From an uncultured Lachnospiraceae bacterium (GTDB lineage: Bacteria; Bacillota; Clostridia; Lachnospirales; Lachnospiraceae): a stretch of DNA of 64,000 nucleotides. The DNA is taken from contig CAMEDC010000003.1 of NCBI GenBank assembly GCA_945913255.1, forward strand, positions 62,001 to 126,000, read 5' to 3'. The position numbers and the translations under genes were made by a program. Under the pieces are notes generated by a model. The model did no database searches and had not been told where the DNA came from. It was given only the letters and a program-made list of their open reading frames with translations. Shown here in pieces: positions 9,620-18,212 of the stretch; positions within the stretch are counted from its first letter, which is position 1; every line of letters begins with the position of its first letter.

Positions 9620-11386
9620 ATGAAAAAAATTCTGGAATTGTTATCGGAAGAAATGGGAAAGGCTTTTGAGGCGGCAGGATATGACAGCGCGCTGGGAAAG
9701 GTAAGCCTTTCCAACCGTCCGGATCTGTGTGAATATCAGTGTAACGGTGCTATGGCGGGAGCAAAGCAGTACCACAAAGCTCCCATTATGATCGCTAATG
9801 ATGTGGCAGAAAAGCTGGCAGACAGCAAGGTATTCAAGGAGGCAGCAGCAGTAGCGCCCGGTTTCCTGAATCTGAAGCTTTCGGAGGAGTTTTTGCTGGA
9901 AGTGGTGGAAACCATGGCAGCAGAACCGAAATTCGGGCTGGAAGCGCCTGAGAAGATAAAAAAGATTATTATTGACTACGGCGGAGCGAATGTGGCAAAG
10001 CCTTTGCATGTGGGACATATTCGTTCCGCGGTTATCGGGGAGAGCATTAAGCGTATCTGCCGCTATGTGGGACATGAGGTTATCGGGGATGTGCACCTTG
10101 GGGACTGGGGTCTGCAGATGGGACTTGTCATCATGGGACTGAAAGAGAGACAGCCCGATTTGATTTATTTTGATGAGAGCTATGAGGGAGAATATCCCAC
10201 AGAGGCACCCTTCACCATTTCCGAACTGGAGGAAATCTATCCGGCATCCAGCGCAAAATCCAAAGAAGATCCGGATTATAAGGCAAAGGCCATGGAGGCT
10301 ACCTTCAAACTTCAGAACGGCGTAAGAGGGTATCGTGCCCTCTGGAAGCATATTCTAAATGTTTCCGTGGCAGACTTAAAGAAAAATTACAGCAGCCTGA
10401 ATGTGGAATTTGATTTGTGGAAGGGCGAGAGTGATGTCCATGACCTGATTCCCGAGATGGTAGCCTATATGAAGGATAACGGTTATGCTTATATCAGCGA
10501 GGGTGCGCTGGTTGTGGATGTCAAAGAGGAGAGCGATACAAAGGAAGTACCTCCCTGCATGATTTTGAAATCGGACGGCGCTTCTCTTTACAATACAACG
10601 GACCTGGCGACAATAATGGAGCGCATGCGTCTTTATCATCCTGACGAATTGATCTATCTGACGGATAAACGTCAGGATTTGTACTTTGACCAGGTGTTCC
10701 GCTGCGCGCGCAAGACAAAGCTTGTTGAGCCGGAGACGGAACTGAAGTGGATTGGTTTCGGTACCATGAACGGGAAGGATGGTAAGCCTTTTAAGACCAG
10801 GGATGGCGGCGTCATGCGTCTGGAGACCTTGATTCGTGAGACGAAGGATGAGATGTACAGGAAGATCCGGGAAGGCAGAGAAATGTCGGAGGAAGAAGCA
10901 AGAAAGGTAGCTGACCAGGTGGCGGTTTCCGCATTGCTTTACGGTGATCTTTCCAATCAGGCGTCCAAGGATTATGTGTTTGATATTGACAGGTTTACTT
11001 CTTTCGAGGGAGATACAGGTCCTTATATCCTGTATACCATTGTGCGTATCAAGTCCATTTTGACAAAGTACAGGGAGCAGGGCGGCAGCCTGGAAGGACT
11101 GAACTTCCGAAAAGCGGAAAACGAGTCCGAGAAGGCACTGATGATGGAGCTGGTGCAGTTCAATACCATGATGCAGAATGCGGCAGAGGAGACGGCACCT
11201 CATAAGGTTTGCGCCTATATCTATGATTTGGCAAATGCCTTTAATCATTTTTACCACGAAACGAAGATTCTGGGTGAAGAGAATGAGGATAGAAAGCAGG
11301 GGCTGATTGCATTGCTTGTATTAACCAGAAATGTACTGGAAACCTGTATTGATGTGCTGGGCTTTTCGGCACCGGAAAAGATGTAA
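9620..11386 (+). CDS. argS: Arginyl-tRNA synthetase
   Basis: This class I synthetase charges tRNA-Arg. The 588-residue protein has the N-terminal Arg-tRNA-synthetase additional domain (about 1-95), a Rossmann catalytic domain with the HIGH-equivalent HVGHIRS after YGGANVAKPL, and a C-terminal DALR anticodon-binding helix bundle. The canonical KMSKS is replaced by a degenerate FKTRDGG stretch, as in many ArgRS. It has its own likely promoter and a ribosome site GAGAGGTTAAGAGAT. A strong hairpin follows it. Confidence 0.95.
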   Translation: MKKILELLSEEMGKAFEAAGYDSALGKVSLSNRPDLCEYQCNGAMAGAKQYHKAPIMIANDVAEKLADSKVFKEAAAVAPGFLNLKLSEEFLLEVVETMAAEPKFGLEAPEKIKKIIIDYGGANVAKPLHVGHIRSAVIGESIKRICRYVGHEVIGDVHLGDWGLQMGLVIMGLKERQPDLIYFDESYEGEYPTEAPFTISELEEIYPASSAKSKEDPDYKAKAMEATFKLQNGVRGYRALWKHILNVSVADLKKNYSSLNVEFDLWKGESDVHDLIPEMVAYMKDNGYAYISEGALVVDVKEESDTKEVPPCMILKSDGASLYNTTDLATIMERMRLYHPDELIYLTDKRQDLYFDQVFRCARKTKLVEPETELKWIGFGTMNGKDGKPFKTRDGGVMRLETLIRETKDEMYRKIREGREMSEEEARKVADQVAVSALLYGDLSNQASKDYVFDIDRFTSFEGDTGPYILYTIVRIKSILTKYREQGGSLEGLNFRKAENESEKALMMELVQFNTMMQNAAEETAPHKVCAYIYDLANAFNHFYHETKILGEENEDRKQGLIALLVLTRNVLETCIDVLGFSAPEKM

Positions 11387-11397
11387 CGAAGAGAAAT

Positions 11398-11438
11398 GAA
11401 TGGAGGAATCATTCAGTTTTTGGGTGATTCCTCCATTC
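11398..11438 (+). terminator. Perfect 14-bp hairpin between argS and the helicase gene
   Basis: GAATGGAGGAATCA at 11398 pairs perfectly with TGATTCCTCCATTC ending at 11438; the loop is 13 bases. Only three T residues follow, so termination would be weak. It sits 17 bases before the helicase start codon, so it could be a leaky argS terminator or an element in the helicase leader. Confidence 0.65.
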
Positions 11439-11455
11439 TTTGGAAAGGCATAAAA

Positions 11456-12982
11456 ATGAGTAAAATAGAAGAGTTTGAAAGATTGGATGAGCGCATTTTG
11501 CGCGCAGTGAAAGAGATGGGGTTTGAGCAGCTTTCACCAATTCAGGAGCAGGCAATTCCGTTCCTGCTGGAGGGAGAGGACATTATCGGACAGGCACAGA
11601 CCGGAACCGGAAAGACGGCGGCATTCGGCATTCCGGTATTGCAGAAGGTAAATCCGAATTTACGAAAACTGCAGACTCTGATTCTCTGTCCCACCAGGGA
11701 ACTGGCCATTCAGGCTGCGGAGGAACTGCGCAAGATGGCAAAGTATATGCACGGTATCAAGGTTTTACCCATTTACGGCGGACAGGAAATCAGCAGACAG
11801 ATCAATGCACTGCGGGGCGTACAGATTATCGTGGGAACGCCGGGACGCGTTATGGATCATATGCGCAGGCATACCATCAAACTGGACAATGTAAATATGG
11901 TAGTGCTGGATGAGGCGGATGAGATGCTGAATATGGGATTTCGGGAGGACATGGAACTGATTCTGGGGCAGATTCCCAATGAACATCAGACAGCATTGTT
12001 TTCGGCTACCATGCCCAAACCCATTCTTGATATCACAGACCAGTTTCAGAAGAATGCAAGGCTGGTGAAGGTGGCGTCGAAGGAACTGACAATCCCTCTG
12101 GTATCCCAGAGATACTACCGGGTGGCAAGACAGGATAAAGATGCTGCATGTATTCGCCTTTTGGAATACTATCAGCCAAAGTTGTGTCTGATTTTCTGCA
12201 ATACCAAGTCAAAGGTGGATGAACTGGCAGAGTGCTTGAAAAAAGCAGGGTTTATGGCTGAGGGGCTGCATGGTGATATGTCGCAGCATCAGCGAGATGT
12301 GGCTATGAACCGGTTCAGAAACGGCAGTACCAATATTCTGATTGCAACGGATGTGGCAGCGAGAGGAATTGATGTGGACAATGTGGAAGCGGTAATCAAT
12401 TACGACATTCCTCAGGACATAGAGTATTACGTTCATCGTATCGGCAGAACGGGCAGAGCCGGAAAGACCGGTAGGGCATTTACTCTTGCAGGCAGCCGGG
12501 AAATTTACCGGATACGTGAAATTGAGAAGGTATGCCATACGACCATTCAGGAGAAAAAACTACCGGGCGCTTCAAAGGTTCTGAAGGCAAAGGCAGACAA
12601 ATATCTGAACCGAGCCTGGGAACTTCATGAGCACGAGGACATGGAGCTGATGAAGAGCTTTCTGCAGAGGAAAATGGAAGAAGAGGGCTGTGATGTCCTG
12701 GAGCTTGCCGCTGCCATGCTGAAATTGCAGGTGGGTGACAAGGGACCTGAAATTGTCACGGAAAAGGAGCCGGAGCGGCGCGGCAGGCGTTTCGGGGAGC
12801 GGCGTAGCGAATACCGTGATGACCGAGGTGGCGCACGCAGAGGCGAAAGACGCAGCGGATATCGCGATGAACGAAACGGGGATCATAGAGGCGAAAGACG
12901 CAGCTCCCGCCCGAGGGATATCAGAAGGGACGGCAGCGAAAGGGGAACCGCGTTTGCGCGCCCCAGGCGAAAGAAGCAGTAA
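11456..12982 (+). CDS. DEAD-box ATP-dependent RNA helicase with RG-rich tail
   Basis: The 508-residue RNA helicase has all core motifs: Q motif (FEQLSPIQEQAIP), Walker A (AQTGTGKTAA), DEAD (VLDEADEML), SAT (FSATMP) and motif VI (HRIGRTGRAGKTG). Such enzymes (CshA/DeaD group) unwind mRNA and rRNA helices in ribosome assembly, cold growth and RNA decay. The C-terminal ~70 residues are rich in Arg, Gly, Glu and Asp in repeated GERRS-like units, a typical RNA-binding tail. ATG 11456 is preferred because AAAGG precedes it; an in-frame ATG at 11396 would translate through the hairpin described separately. Confidence 0.93.
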   Translation: MSKIEEFERLDERILRAVKEMGFEQLSPIQEQAIPFLLEGEDIIGQAQTGTGKTAAFGIPVLQKVNPNLRKLQTLILCPTRELAIQAAEELRKMAKYMHGIKVLPIYGGQEISRQINALRGVQIIVGTPGRVMDHMRRHTIKLDNVNMVVLDEADEMLNMGFREDMELILGQIPNEHQTALFSATMPKPILDITDQFQKNARLVKVASKELTIPLVSQRYYRVARQDKDAACIRLLEYYQPKLCLIFCNTKSKVDELAECLKKAGFMAEGLHGDMSQHQRDVAMNRFRNGSTNILIATDVAARGIDVDNVEAVINYDIPQDIEYYVHRIGRTGRAGKTGRAFTLAGSREIYRIREIEKVCHTTIQEKKLPGASKVLKAKADKYLNRAWELHEHEDMELMKSFLQRKMEEEGCDVLELAAAMLKLQVGDKGPEIVTEKEPERRGRRFGERRSEYRDDRGGARRGERRSGYRDERNGDHRGERRSSRPRDIRRDGSERGTAFARPRRKKQ

Positions 12983-13011
12983 TTGCTATTTTTCTGAGAA
13001 TAGGGTAAAAT
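12983..13011 (+). promoter_or_regulatory. Candidate sigma-A promoter for the membrane protein gene at 13096
   Basis: TTGCTA and TAAAAT have a 17-base spacer and begin one base after the helicase stop codon, so the next gene probably has its own transcript. Confidence 0.5.
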
Positions 13012-13095
13012 ATACGCGAGCAAAAAAACAAGCGGCGCCGGAGGCGGCATTTGTTTTTGCCGCAAATCTTATGGTATGGAAAGGCAGGTTTTGGA

Positions 13096-14697
13096 ATGGC
13101 GGATAAAATCAGAAAATTTGGGCCATATGTTTTTCTGGGTGCAGTTTTTGTGATGCTGATATGGTTGAACATTTCTTATCAGATGAACTGGCTGGATTCG
13201 GATATGGCGGCTGAGATGCGTTTTTCCAAGCTGCTTGCAGAAGAAGGTCGCCTGATTGCAACACCGAACTGGTATTATTCCACGGAATTCCGCGTGTTGT
13301 ATACCCAGCTGATTATGGGACCGCTGTTCCGGATTACGGACAACTGGCATGTGATCAGAACAATTACAAACCTTGTTTTTTATGGCTTTTTACTGGCATC
13401 TTATTATTACTGTATGAAACCGCTGAAAATCAGAAAACAGCTGGTGATATTGACATCGGTAATTCTACTGCTGCCTTTTTCGGAAACGGTTATGACGCAT
13501 GTGCACATTGGCAATACTTACATTGCACATATGATTCTGATTTTCCTGTTCCTGGGGATGTATTTGCGGTTGACACAGGGAAAAACATTTGGAAAATTAA
13601 GAAGGGCGGAAATCTGCTGCTTCTATCTGATACTTGCAGCTGTCTGCGGGATATCAGGCGTGAGGTATTTACTGGTGCTTCAGTGTCCGCTTCTTTTGAC
13701 GGCAGTGATTATTCTTTTTCGTTCCGATGAGTTTGGGCAGTTTAGAAAAGAGCCCGGAAGAAAGCAGATTGGAGTATTGGCGGCGTCCGAGGCCGGAAGA
13801 AGTTTTGGATATACTGCTCTGGGAATTCTGGGGAGCATTCTGGGATACGCAGCCAACGTGTTCTATATCGGGGAAGCGTTCACCTTTCAAAGCTACGATT
13901 TTACGAACTTTATCGCTGTGGAAGAGGGCTTTTTTGACAGAATCCAGTATGCACTCGGGTGTATGCTGCTGATGCTGGGGTATATTCCGGACAGGAGCGT
14001 GCTCTCTCTGCGCGGAGTTGTCACGATTTCCGTATTTTTGCTGTTGGGTGTTCTGGTATTCTGTACGGTGAAAGCATTTCGAAGAGCACATGGGAACCGC
14101 CTGTTTGTGACATTATTTCTGATTGTTTCCTTTGTGCTGAATCTGTTTGTATTTGTCTTTACCACAAGTACGATGGTACCGCGGTATTTCCTGCCGGTTT
14201 TCATTCTGGTTCTTCCCGTGCTCTGTGTCTACGGAGAGGAAGAGGAACTGAGATTTGACAGGGCGGCAGTGACAGTACTGCTGGCGGGATGTCTGCTTCT
14301 GGGTACGGCGAAGACAGTGGTTTCTCTTGTAGAAAATGATCGGAATGAGCGGAAAGAGAAGGTAGCGGAATTCCTGAAAAACAGCGAATATCATTTCGGG
14401 TTTGCCACCTATTGGAATGCCAACATCCTGACTGAGATGACAGATGGCGAAGTGGAGGTTGCCAATATTACAGACCCCGAAACACTGGAATATTTTATGT
14501 GGTCATCTCCTGCAAAATACTATGAGGAGAATTATCACGAGGGAAGTGTATTCCTGCTGGTTTCCTGGGAGGAAGAAGTGGAATGGCTGGAGAGCAGGAC
14601 GTTGCAGACAGGACAGGAGATTTATGATGACGGCGGATATTCCGTTTATGTGTTTGATTCGGTAGAGGCACTGAAAGCCTGTGGTGTCTCGGAATAG
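13096..14697 (+). CDS. Polytopic membrane protein of unknown function
   Basis: A 533-residue protein with about ten hydrophobic helices spread over residues 10-400 and a soluble C-terminal region of ~130 residues. The pattern (short N-terminal cytoplasmic segment, an early acidic LDSDMAAEM stretch in the first extracytoplasmic loop, many helices, soluble tail) resembles GT-C fold, dolichyl-phosphate-mannose-mannosyltransferase-like glycosyltransferases, but no diagnostic motif was confirmed. ATG 13096 is taken as start; a TTG at 13051 in the same frame lacks a ribosome site. It lies 22 bases upstream of ispF, so the two may be cotranscribed, but nothing links it to isoprenoid synthesis. Confidence 0.7.
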   Translation: MADKIRKFGPYVFLGAVFVMLIWLNISYQMNWLDSDMAAEMRFSKLLAEEGRLIATPNWYYSTEFRVLYTQLIMGPLFRITDNWHVIRTITNLVFYGFLLASYYYCMKPLKIRKQLVILTSVILLLPFSETVMTHVHIGNTYIAHMILIFLFLGMYLRLTQGKTFGKLRRAEICCFYLILAAVCGISGVRYLLVLQCPLLLTAVIILFRSDEFGQFRKEPGRKQIGVLAASEAGRSFGYTALGILGSILGYAANVFYIGEAFTFQSYDFTNFIAVEEGFFDRIQYALGCMLLMLGYIPDRSVLSLRGVVTISVFLLLGVLVFCTVKAFRRAHGNRLFVTLFLIVSFVLNLFVFVFTTSTMVPRYFLPVFILVLPVLCVYGEEEELRFDRAAVTVLLAGCLLLGTAKTVVSLVENDRNERKEKVAEFLKNSEYHFGFATYWNANILTEMTDGEVEVANITDPETLEYFMWSSPAKYYEENYHEGSVFLLVSWEEEVEWLESRTLQTGQEIYDDGGYSVYVFDSVEALKACGVSE

Positions 14698-14718
14698 CGG
14701 AGTGAGGGAGAACAGAGT

Positions 14719-15252
14719 ATGAGAGTTGGAATGGGATATGATGTACACAGACTTGTGGAGGACAGAGCACTGATTCTGGGCGGTGTGACGATTCCATATG
14801 AGAAGGGTCTGCTGGGGCATTCGGATGCGGATGTCCTTCTGCATGCCATTATGGATGCCCTGCTCGGTGCGTCGGCACTGGGGGATATCGGAAAGCACTT
14901 TCCGGACAGTGACCCCGCGTATAAAGGAATTTCTTCTATGCTGCTTCTGGAGAAGGTGGGGGCGCTCCTTGCGGAGAAAGGCTTTTTGATAGAAAACATA
15001 GATGCCACAATTATCGCACAGGCTCCCAAAATGCGTCCCTATATTGATACCATGCGGGAAAACATTGCAAGGGCGTTGGAAATGGATATCAGCTGTGTCA
15101 ATGTGAAGGCTACGACAGAGGAAGGACTGGGATTTACCGGCACGGGAGAGGGAATTTCCTCCCAGGCTGTCTGCCTGCTGACAAGCCCCTTTGACCTGAC
15201 AGCGCAGCAGATTCCGGGCGGCTGTGAAGGCTGCAGCGGCTGCAGAAAATAG
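14719..15252 (+). CDS. ispF: 2-C-methyl-D-erythritol 2,4-cyclodiphosphate synthase
   Basis: IspF catalyses the fifth step of the MEP isoprenoid pathway, releasing CMP to form the cyclic diphosphate. Motifs: GYDVHRL (metal-binding Asp and His) at residues 7-13, [18 protein letters not shown], and [11 protein letters not shown]. The family is usually about 158 residues; this one has 177, the excess being a C-terminal tail that ends [11 protein letters not shown] with three Cys, not part of the catalytic fold. The ribosome site is GGGAGAACAGAGT. Position near cysE matches the gene order seen in other Firmicutes. Confidence 0.95.
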   Translation: MRVGMGYDVHRLVEDRALILGGVTIPYEKGLLGHSDADVLLHAIMDALLGASALGDIGKHFPDSDPAYKGISSMLLLEKVGALLAEKGFLIENIDATIIAQAPKMRPYIDTMRENIARALEMDISCVNVKATTEEGLGFTGTGEGISSQAVCLLTSPFDLTAQQIPGGCEGCSGCRK

Positions 15253-15289
15253 GTTGACAAAATCGGGATTATTGCATATTCTGTTTAGT

Positions 15290-15556
15290 AGGAATAAGAG
15301 AAATGCAAAGAACGGAAAGAGTACTTTTTCGAAAAGATGCCAGAGAGAAACCGTAGGTGTGCTGTGAGCGGTTTTCATCGGAGAAAAGGGAAGTGCATCC
15401 GGGAGCAGGTTTGCAGAGTGTGGTGGAAAACTACAGGTAGGTGAACCCGTGAGCGCGCGTTAAGCGAATGGAGTGAAAGGTATTTTATTTACCTTTAATG
15501 AGAGTGGAACCGCGGATAAATTCGTCTCTTGGGATGGATTTGTCCGTTTTTCTTTT
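15290..15556 (+). promoter_or_regulatory. T-box leader, cysteine-specific, before cysE-cysS
   Basis: The T-box core AGAGTGGAACCGCGG is at 15501-15515. It is followed by an intrinsic terminator whose 15-bp stem (15514-15528 with 15531-15545) competes with it and ends in a T run. The TGGA of the core can pair with a UCCA acceptor end, as expected for tRNA-Cys, whose discriminator base is U. A TGC triplet at 15394-15396 in the stem I region is a good candidate specifier codon, though its loop was not folded. Uncharged tRNA-Cys should therefore switch on serine acetyltransferase and cysteinyl-tRNA synthetase. The 5' boundary is approximate. Confidence 0.9.
15514..15556 (+). terminator. T-box regulated intrinsic terminator
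   Basis: A 15-bp stem rich in G-U pairs with a two-base loop is followed by GTTTTTCTTTT. Its 5' arm overlaps the T-box core, so formation is exclusive with the antiterminator. Confidence 0.88.
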
Positions 15557-15597
15557 GCTGTTCAGGAAGAACTTGGTGACGGATAGGAGTGCGAAAA

Positions 15598-16290
15598 ATG
15601 AGTTTTATCAGGAATGTGATGGAAGAAATTGCAATCGTCAGAGAACGTGACCCTGCAATTCATTCTTCCATGGAAGTTTTTTTATACCCCAGTTTCAAGG
15701 TGATGCTGCATTACCGTGTGGCGCATAAATTGTATGAGAAAGGGCACTTTTTTCTTGCAAGATGGGTTTCCCAGAGGGGTGTGAGAAAGACAGGAATTGA
15801 GATTCATCCGGGTGCCAGAATCGGAAAAGGCTTTTTTATTGATCATGGAAACGGTGTCATCATCGGTGAGACGACAATAATCGGGGACAATGTGACTTTG
15901 TACCAGGGAGTTACTCTGGGAGGTACCGGTAAAGAGCACGGGAAACGTCACCCGACCATCGGTAATAATGTGATGATCAGTGCCGGAGCGAAGGTGTTGG
16001 GCTCCTTTACCATCGGGGACAATTCGAAAATCGGAGCAGGCAGCGTGGTGCTGAGCGAGGTTCCGCCCAACTCCACGGTTGTTGGTGTTCCGGGACGTGT
16101 TGTGAAGCGCAACAATATGGCACTGCCGCAGGAATCCATGAATCAGACGGATTTGCCCGATCCGGTCAAAGAGGATATTGCCGGATTGCAAAAGGCGAAT
16201 TCGGAGCTGACGAACAGGCTGCTGGAATTGGAAAAGGAACTGCGCGTATTGCAGAGAAAAGAAACGGACAGTAATGTCAAACCGCAATAG
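15598..16290 (+). CDS. cysE: Serine O-acetyltransferase
   Basis: CysE transfers acetyl from acetyl-CoA to L-serine, giving O-acetylserine for cysteine synthesis. The 230-residue protein has a short helical N-terminal region and the left-handed beta-helix of hexapeptide repeats (IHPGARIGKGFFIDHGNG, IGETTIIGDNVTLYQGVTLG), with the catalytic His in the IDHGNG stretch. Short forms like this lack part of the N-terminal domain of enterobacterial CysE. ATG 15598 follows TAGGAG at the right distance; a GTG at 15589 is inside that site. The C-terminal ~35 residues are probably coiled coil. Controlled by the Cys T-box; overlaps no gene but ends 20 bases before cysS. Confidence 0.93.
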   Translation: MSFIRNVMEEIAIVRERDPAIHSSMEVFLYPSFKVMLHYRVAHKLYEKGHFFLARWVSQRGVRKTGIEIHPGARIGKGFFIDHGNGVIIGETTIIGDNVTLYQGVTLGGTGKEHGKRHPTIGNNVMISAGAKVLGSFTIGDNSKIGAGSVVLSEVPPNSTVVGVPGRVVKRNNMALPQESMNQTDLPDPVKEDIAGLQKANSELTNRLLELEKELRVLQRKETDSNVKPQ

Positions 16291-16309
16291 AGAAAACGGA
16301 GGAATGATG

Positions 16310-17731
16310 ATGGAGAACAAACTTTATTTTTACAATACCCTGACAAGAAAGGTGGAGCAGTTCGTGCCCAATGTGGACGGAAAGGTGGCAATGTATACTT
16401 GCGGACCTACCGTATATCACTACGCGCATATCGGAAATTTAAGAAGCTATATTATGGAGGATTTGCTGGAGAAGACTCTGCGCTATATCGGCTATGATGT
16501 GAAGCGGGTTATGAATATCACGGATGTGGGCCATTTGTCCAGCGATGCGGATACAGGCGAGGATAAGATGCTGAAAGGGGCAAAACGGGAACATAAGACC
16601 GTTATGGAAATCGCAAAGTTCTACACTGATGCATTTTTCAGCGACTGCGCCAAGCTGAATATCAAAACACCGGATGTGGTGGAGCCTGCAACGAATTGCA
16701 TTTCCGAATTCATTCATATGATTGAAGTGCTGCTGGAAAAGGGGTTTGCTTATGAGGCTGGCGGCAATATCTATTTTGATACTTCCAAATTGAAGGATTA
16801 TTATGTGTTTTCCAATCAGAGCGAGAAGGAGCTGCTTGTAGGTGTCCGCGATGATGTGGAGGAAGACGACAACAAGAAGAATAAGAGCGATTTTGTGCTC
16901 TGGTTTACCAAGTCCAAGTTTGAGGATCAGGAGCTGAAATGGGAGAGCCCATGGGGACTGGGATATCCGGGCTGGCATATTGAGTGCTCCTGCATCAGCA
17001 TGAAGCATCTCGGGGATTATATGGATATTCACTGCGGCGGCGTGGATAATATCTTCCCGCACCATACCAATGAAATTGCCCAGAGTGAGTCCTATCTTGG
17101 GCATAAGTGGTGTAACTACTGGTTCCATGTACACCATCTCAATGATAAATCCGGAAAAATGAGTAAATCCAAAGGAGACTTCCTGACGGTTTCTCTGCTG
17201 GAATCCAAGGGATACAATCCGGTTGTTTACAGAATGTTCTGTCTGCAGTCCCATTATCGCAAGCCTCTGGAGTTTTCCTATGAGGTGCTGGATAACATGA
17301 GTGCCGCATATGATAAGCTGGTGAAAAAAATCGGTACTCTGGACAAAAACGGGGTAGTGGACAAAGAGAAGTTTGCCGCTTACAGAGAGCAGTTTGAAGC
17401 AGCTCTCTGCGATGATTTGAATTCTTCCATGGCAATCACAGTGCTGTATGACATGCTGAAATCGGATATTTCGGATGCCACCAAATATGCGCTGGCAGAG
17501 AGCTTTGATGAGGTGCTTTCCCTCGACCTGACGACCGCACATGCTGCGAAGGAGGCAGAAAGCCAGGTTGATGCAGAACTGGAGGCTTATGTGCTTGCAA
17601 AGATTGAGGAGAGAAAGGCAGCCAAGAAGGAAAAGGATTTTGCAAAAGCAGACGCAATCCGTGAGGAACTGCTGAACAAGGGTATTATTCTGGAAGATAC
17701 ACGTGAGGGTGTGAAATGGAAGAAAGCATAA
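16310..17731 (+). CDS. cysS: Cysteinyl-tRNA synthetase
   Basis: This class I synthetase charges tRNA-Cys. The 473-residue protein has the TCGPTVYHYAHIGN stretch (Zn-ligand Cys and HIGH-equivalent HIGN), the zinc site ECSCISMKHLG, and KMSKSKGDF. Three in-frame ATGs occur together; 16310 is chosen because GGAGG at 16298-16302 is seven bases away from it and too close to the other two. Same T-box-controlled transcript as cysE. The 3' end overlaps mrnC by 16 bases, indicating translational coupling. Confidence 0.95.
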   Translation: MENKLYFYNTLTRKVEQFVPNVDGKVAMYTCGPTVYHYAHIGNLRSYIMEDLLEKTLRYIGYDVKRVMNITDVGHLSSDADTGEDKMLKGAKREHKTVMEIAKFYTDAFFSDCAKLNIKTPDVVEPATNCISEFIHMIEVLLEKGFAYEAGGNIYFDTSKLKDYYVFSNQSEKELLVGVRDDVEEDDNKKNKSDFVLWFTKSKFEDQELKWESPWGLGYPGWHIECSCISMKHLGDYMDIHCGGVDNIFPHHTNEIAQSESYLGHKWCNYWFHVHHLNDKSGKMSKSKGDFLTVSLLESKGYNPVVYRMFCLQSHYRKPLEFSYEVLDNMSAAYDKLVKKIGTLDKNGVVDKEKFAAYREQFEAALCDDLNSSMAITVLYDMLKSDISDATKYALAESFDEVLSLDLTTAHAAKEAESQVDAELEAYVLAKIEERKAAKKEKDFAKADAIREELLNKGIILEDTREGVKWKKA

Positions 17732-18156
17732 GTTTACTTGCTGCCATTCGTGAAACCTTCCCCGGGAAACAGCAGGATATCCGCAGTTACTCTCCCCTGA
17801 CGCTTGCCTATATCGGAGATGCAATCTATGATCTGATAATCCGCACGGTGGTGGTGGAGCGTGCGAACCGCCCGGCAAACGACCTGCACCGGATTACCGT
17901 GCGGTATGTCAGTGCAACCGCGCAATCAAGAATTGTGGAGGCACTGATGGACAGGCTTACGGAGGAGGAACAGTCCGTATACCGCCGCGGGAGAAATTCC
18001 AAACCGCATACTACGGCGAAAAACGCTACCACGGCTGATTACATGAAGGCTACCGGCTTTGAGGCGGTACTGGGTTTTCTTTATCTGAACGGTGAGATGA
18101 AGCGGGCGCTGGAGTTGGTAAAGGAAGGTATAGGCTTGGCGGGTATGGAACTGTAA
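17716..18156 (+). CDS. mrnC: Mini-ribonuclease III
   Basis: MrnC trims the ends of 23S rRNA precursor in Firmicutes. It has an RNase III catalytic domain but no double-stranded RNA-binding domain, which fits the 146-residue length. The signature YSPLTLAYIGDAIYDL (residues 25-40) contains the metal-binding acidic residue, and the second acidic site is in EAVLGFLYLNG. The start lies inside cysS and uses that gene's context; gene order cysS-mrnC-rlmB is conserved in Firmicutes. Confidence 0.93.
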   Translation: MEESISLLAAIRETFPGKQQDIRSYSPLTLAYIGDAIYDLIIRTVVVERANRPANDLHRITVRYVSATAQSRIVEALMDRLTEEEQSVYRRGRNSKPHTTAKNATTADYMKATGFEAVLGFLYLNGEMKRALELVKEGIGLAGMEL

Positions 18157-18212
18157 GATGGAACAGGGCGCAAAACCCGGAAACCAAAGGAATGAGGCAG
18201 AAAGGAAACAAT

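Noticed and set aside
13044-13063. Short hairpin GCGGCA/TGCCGC considered as helicase terminator
   Set aside because: Only six pairs and no T run; a nearby promoter better explains the region.
16439-17878. Large minus-strand open frame across cysS
   Set aside because: It lies wholly antisense to cysS and mrnC, which have strong family motifs, and shows no recognisable protein domains; it is a codon-usage shadow.
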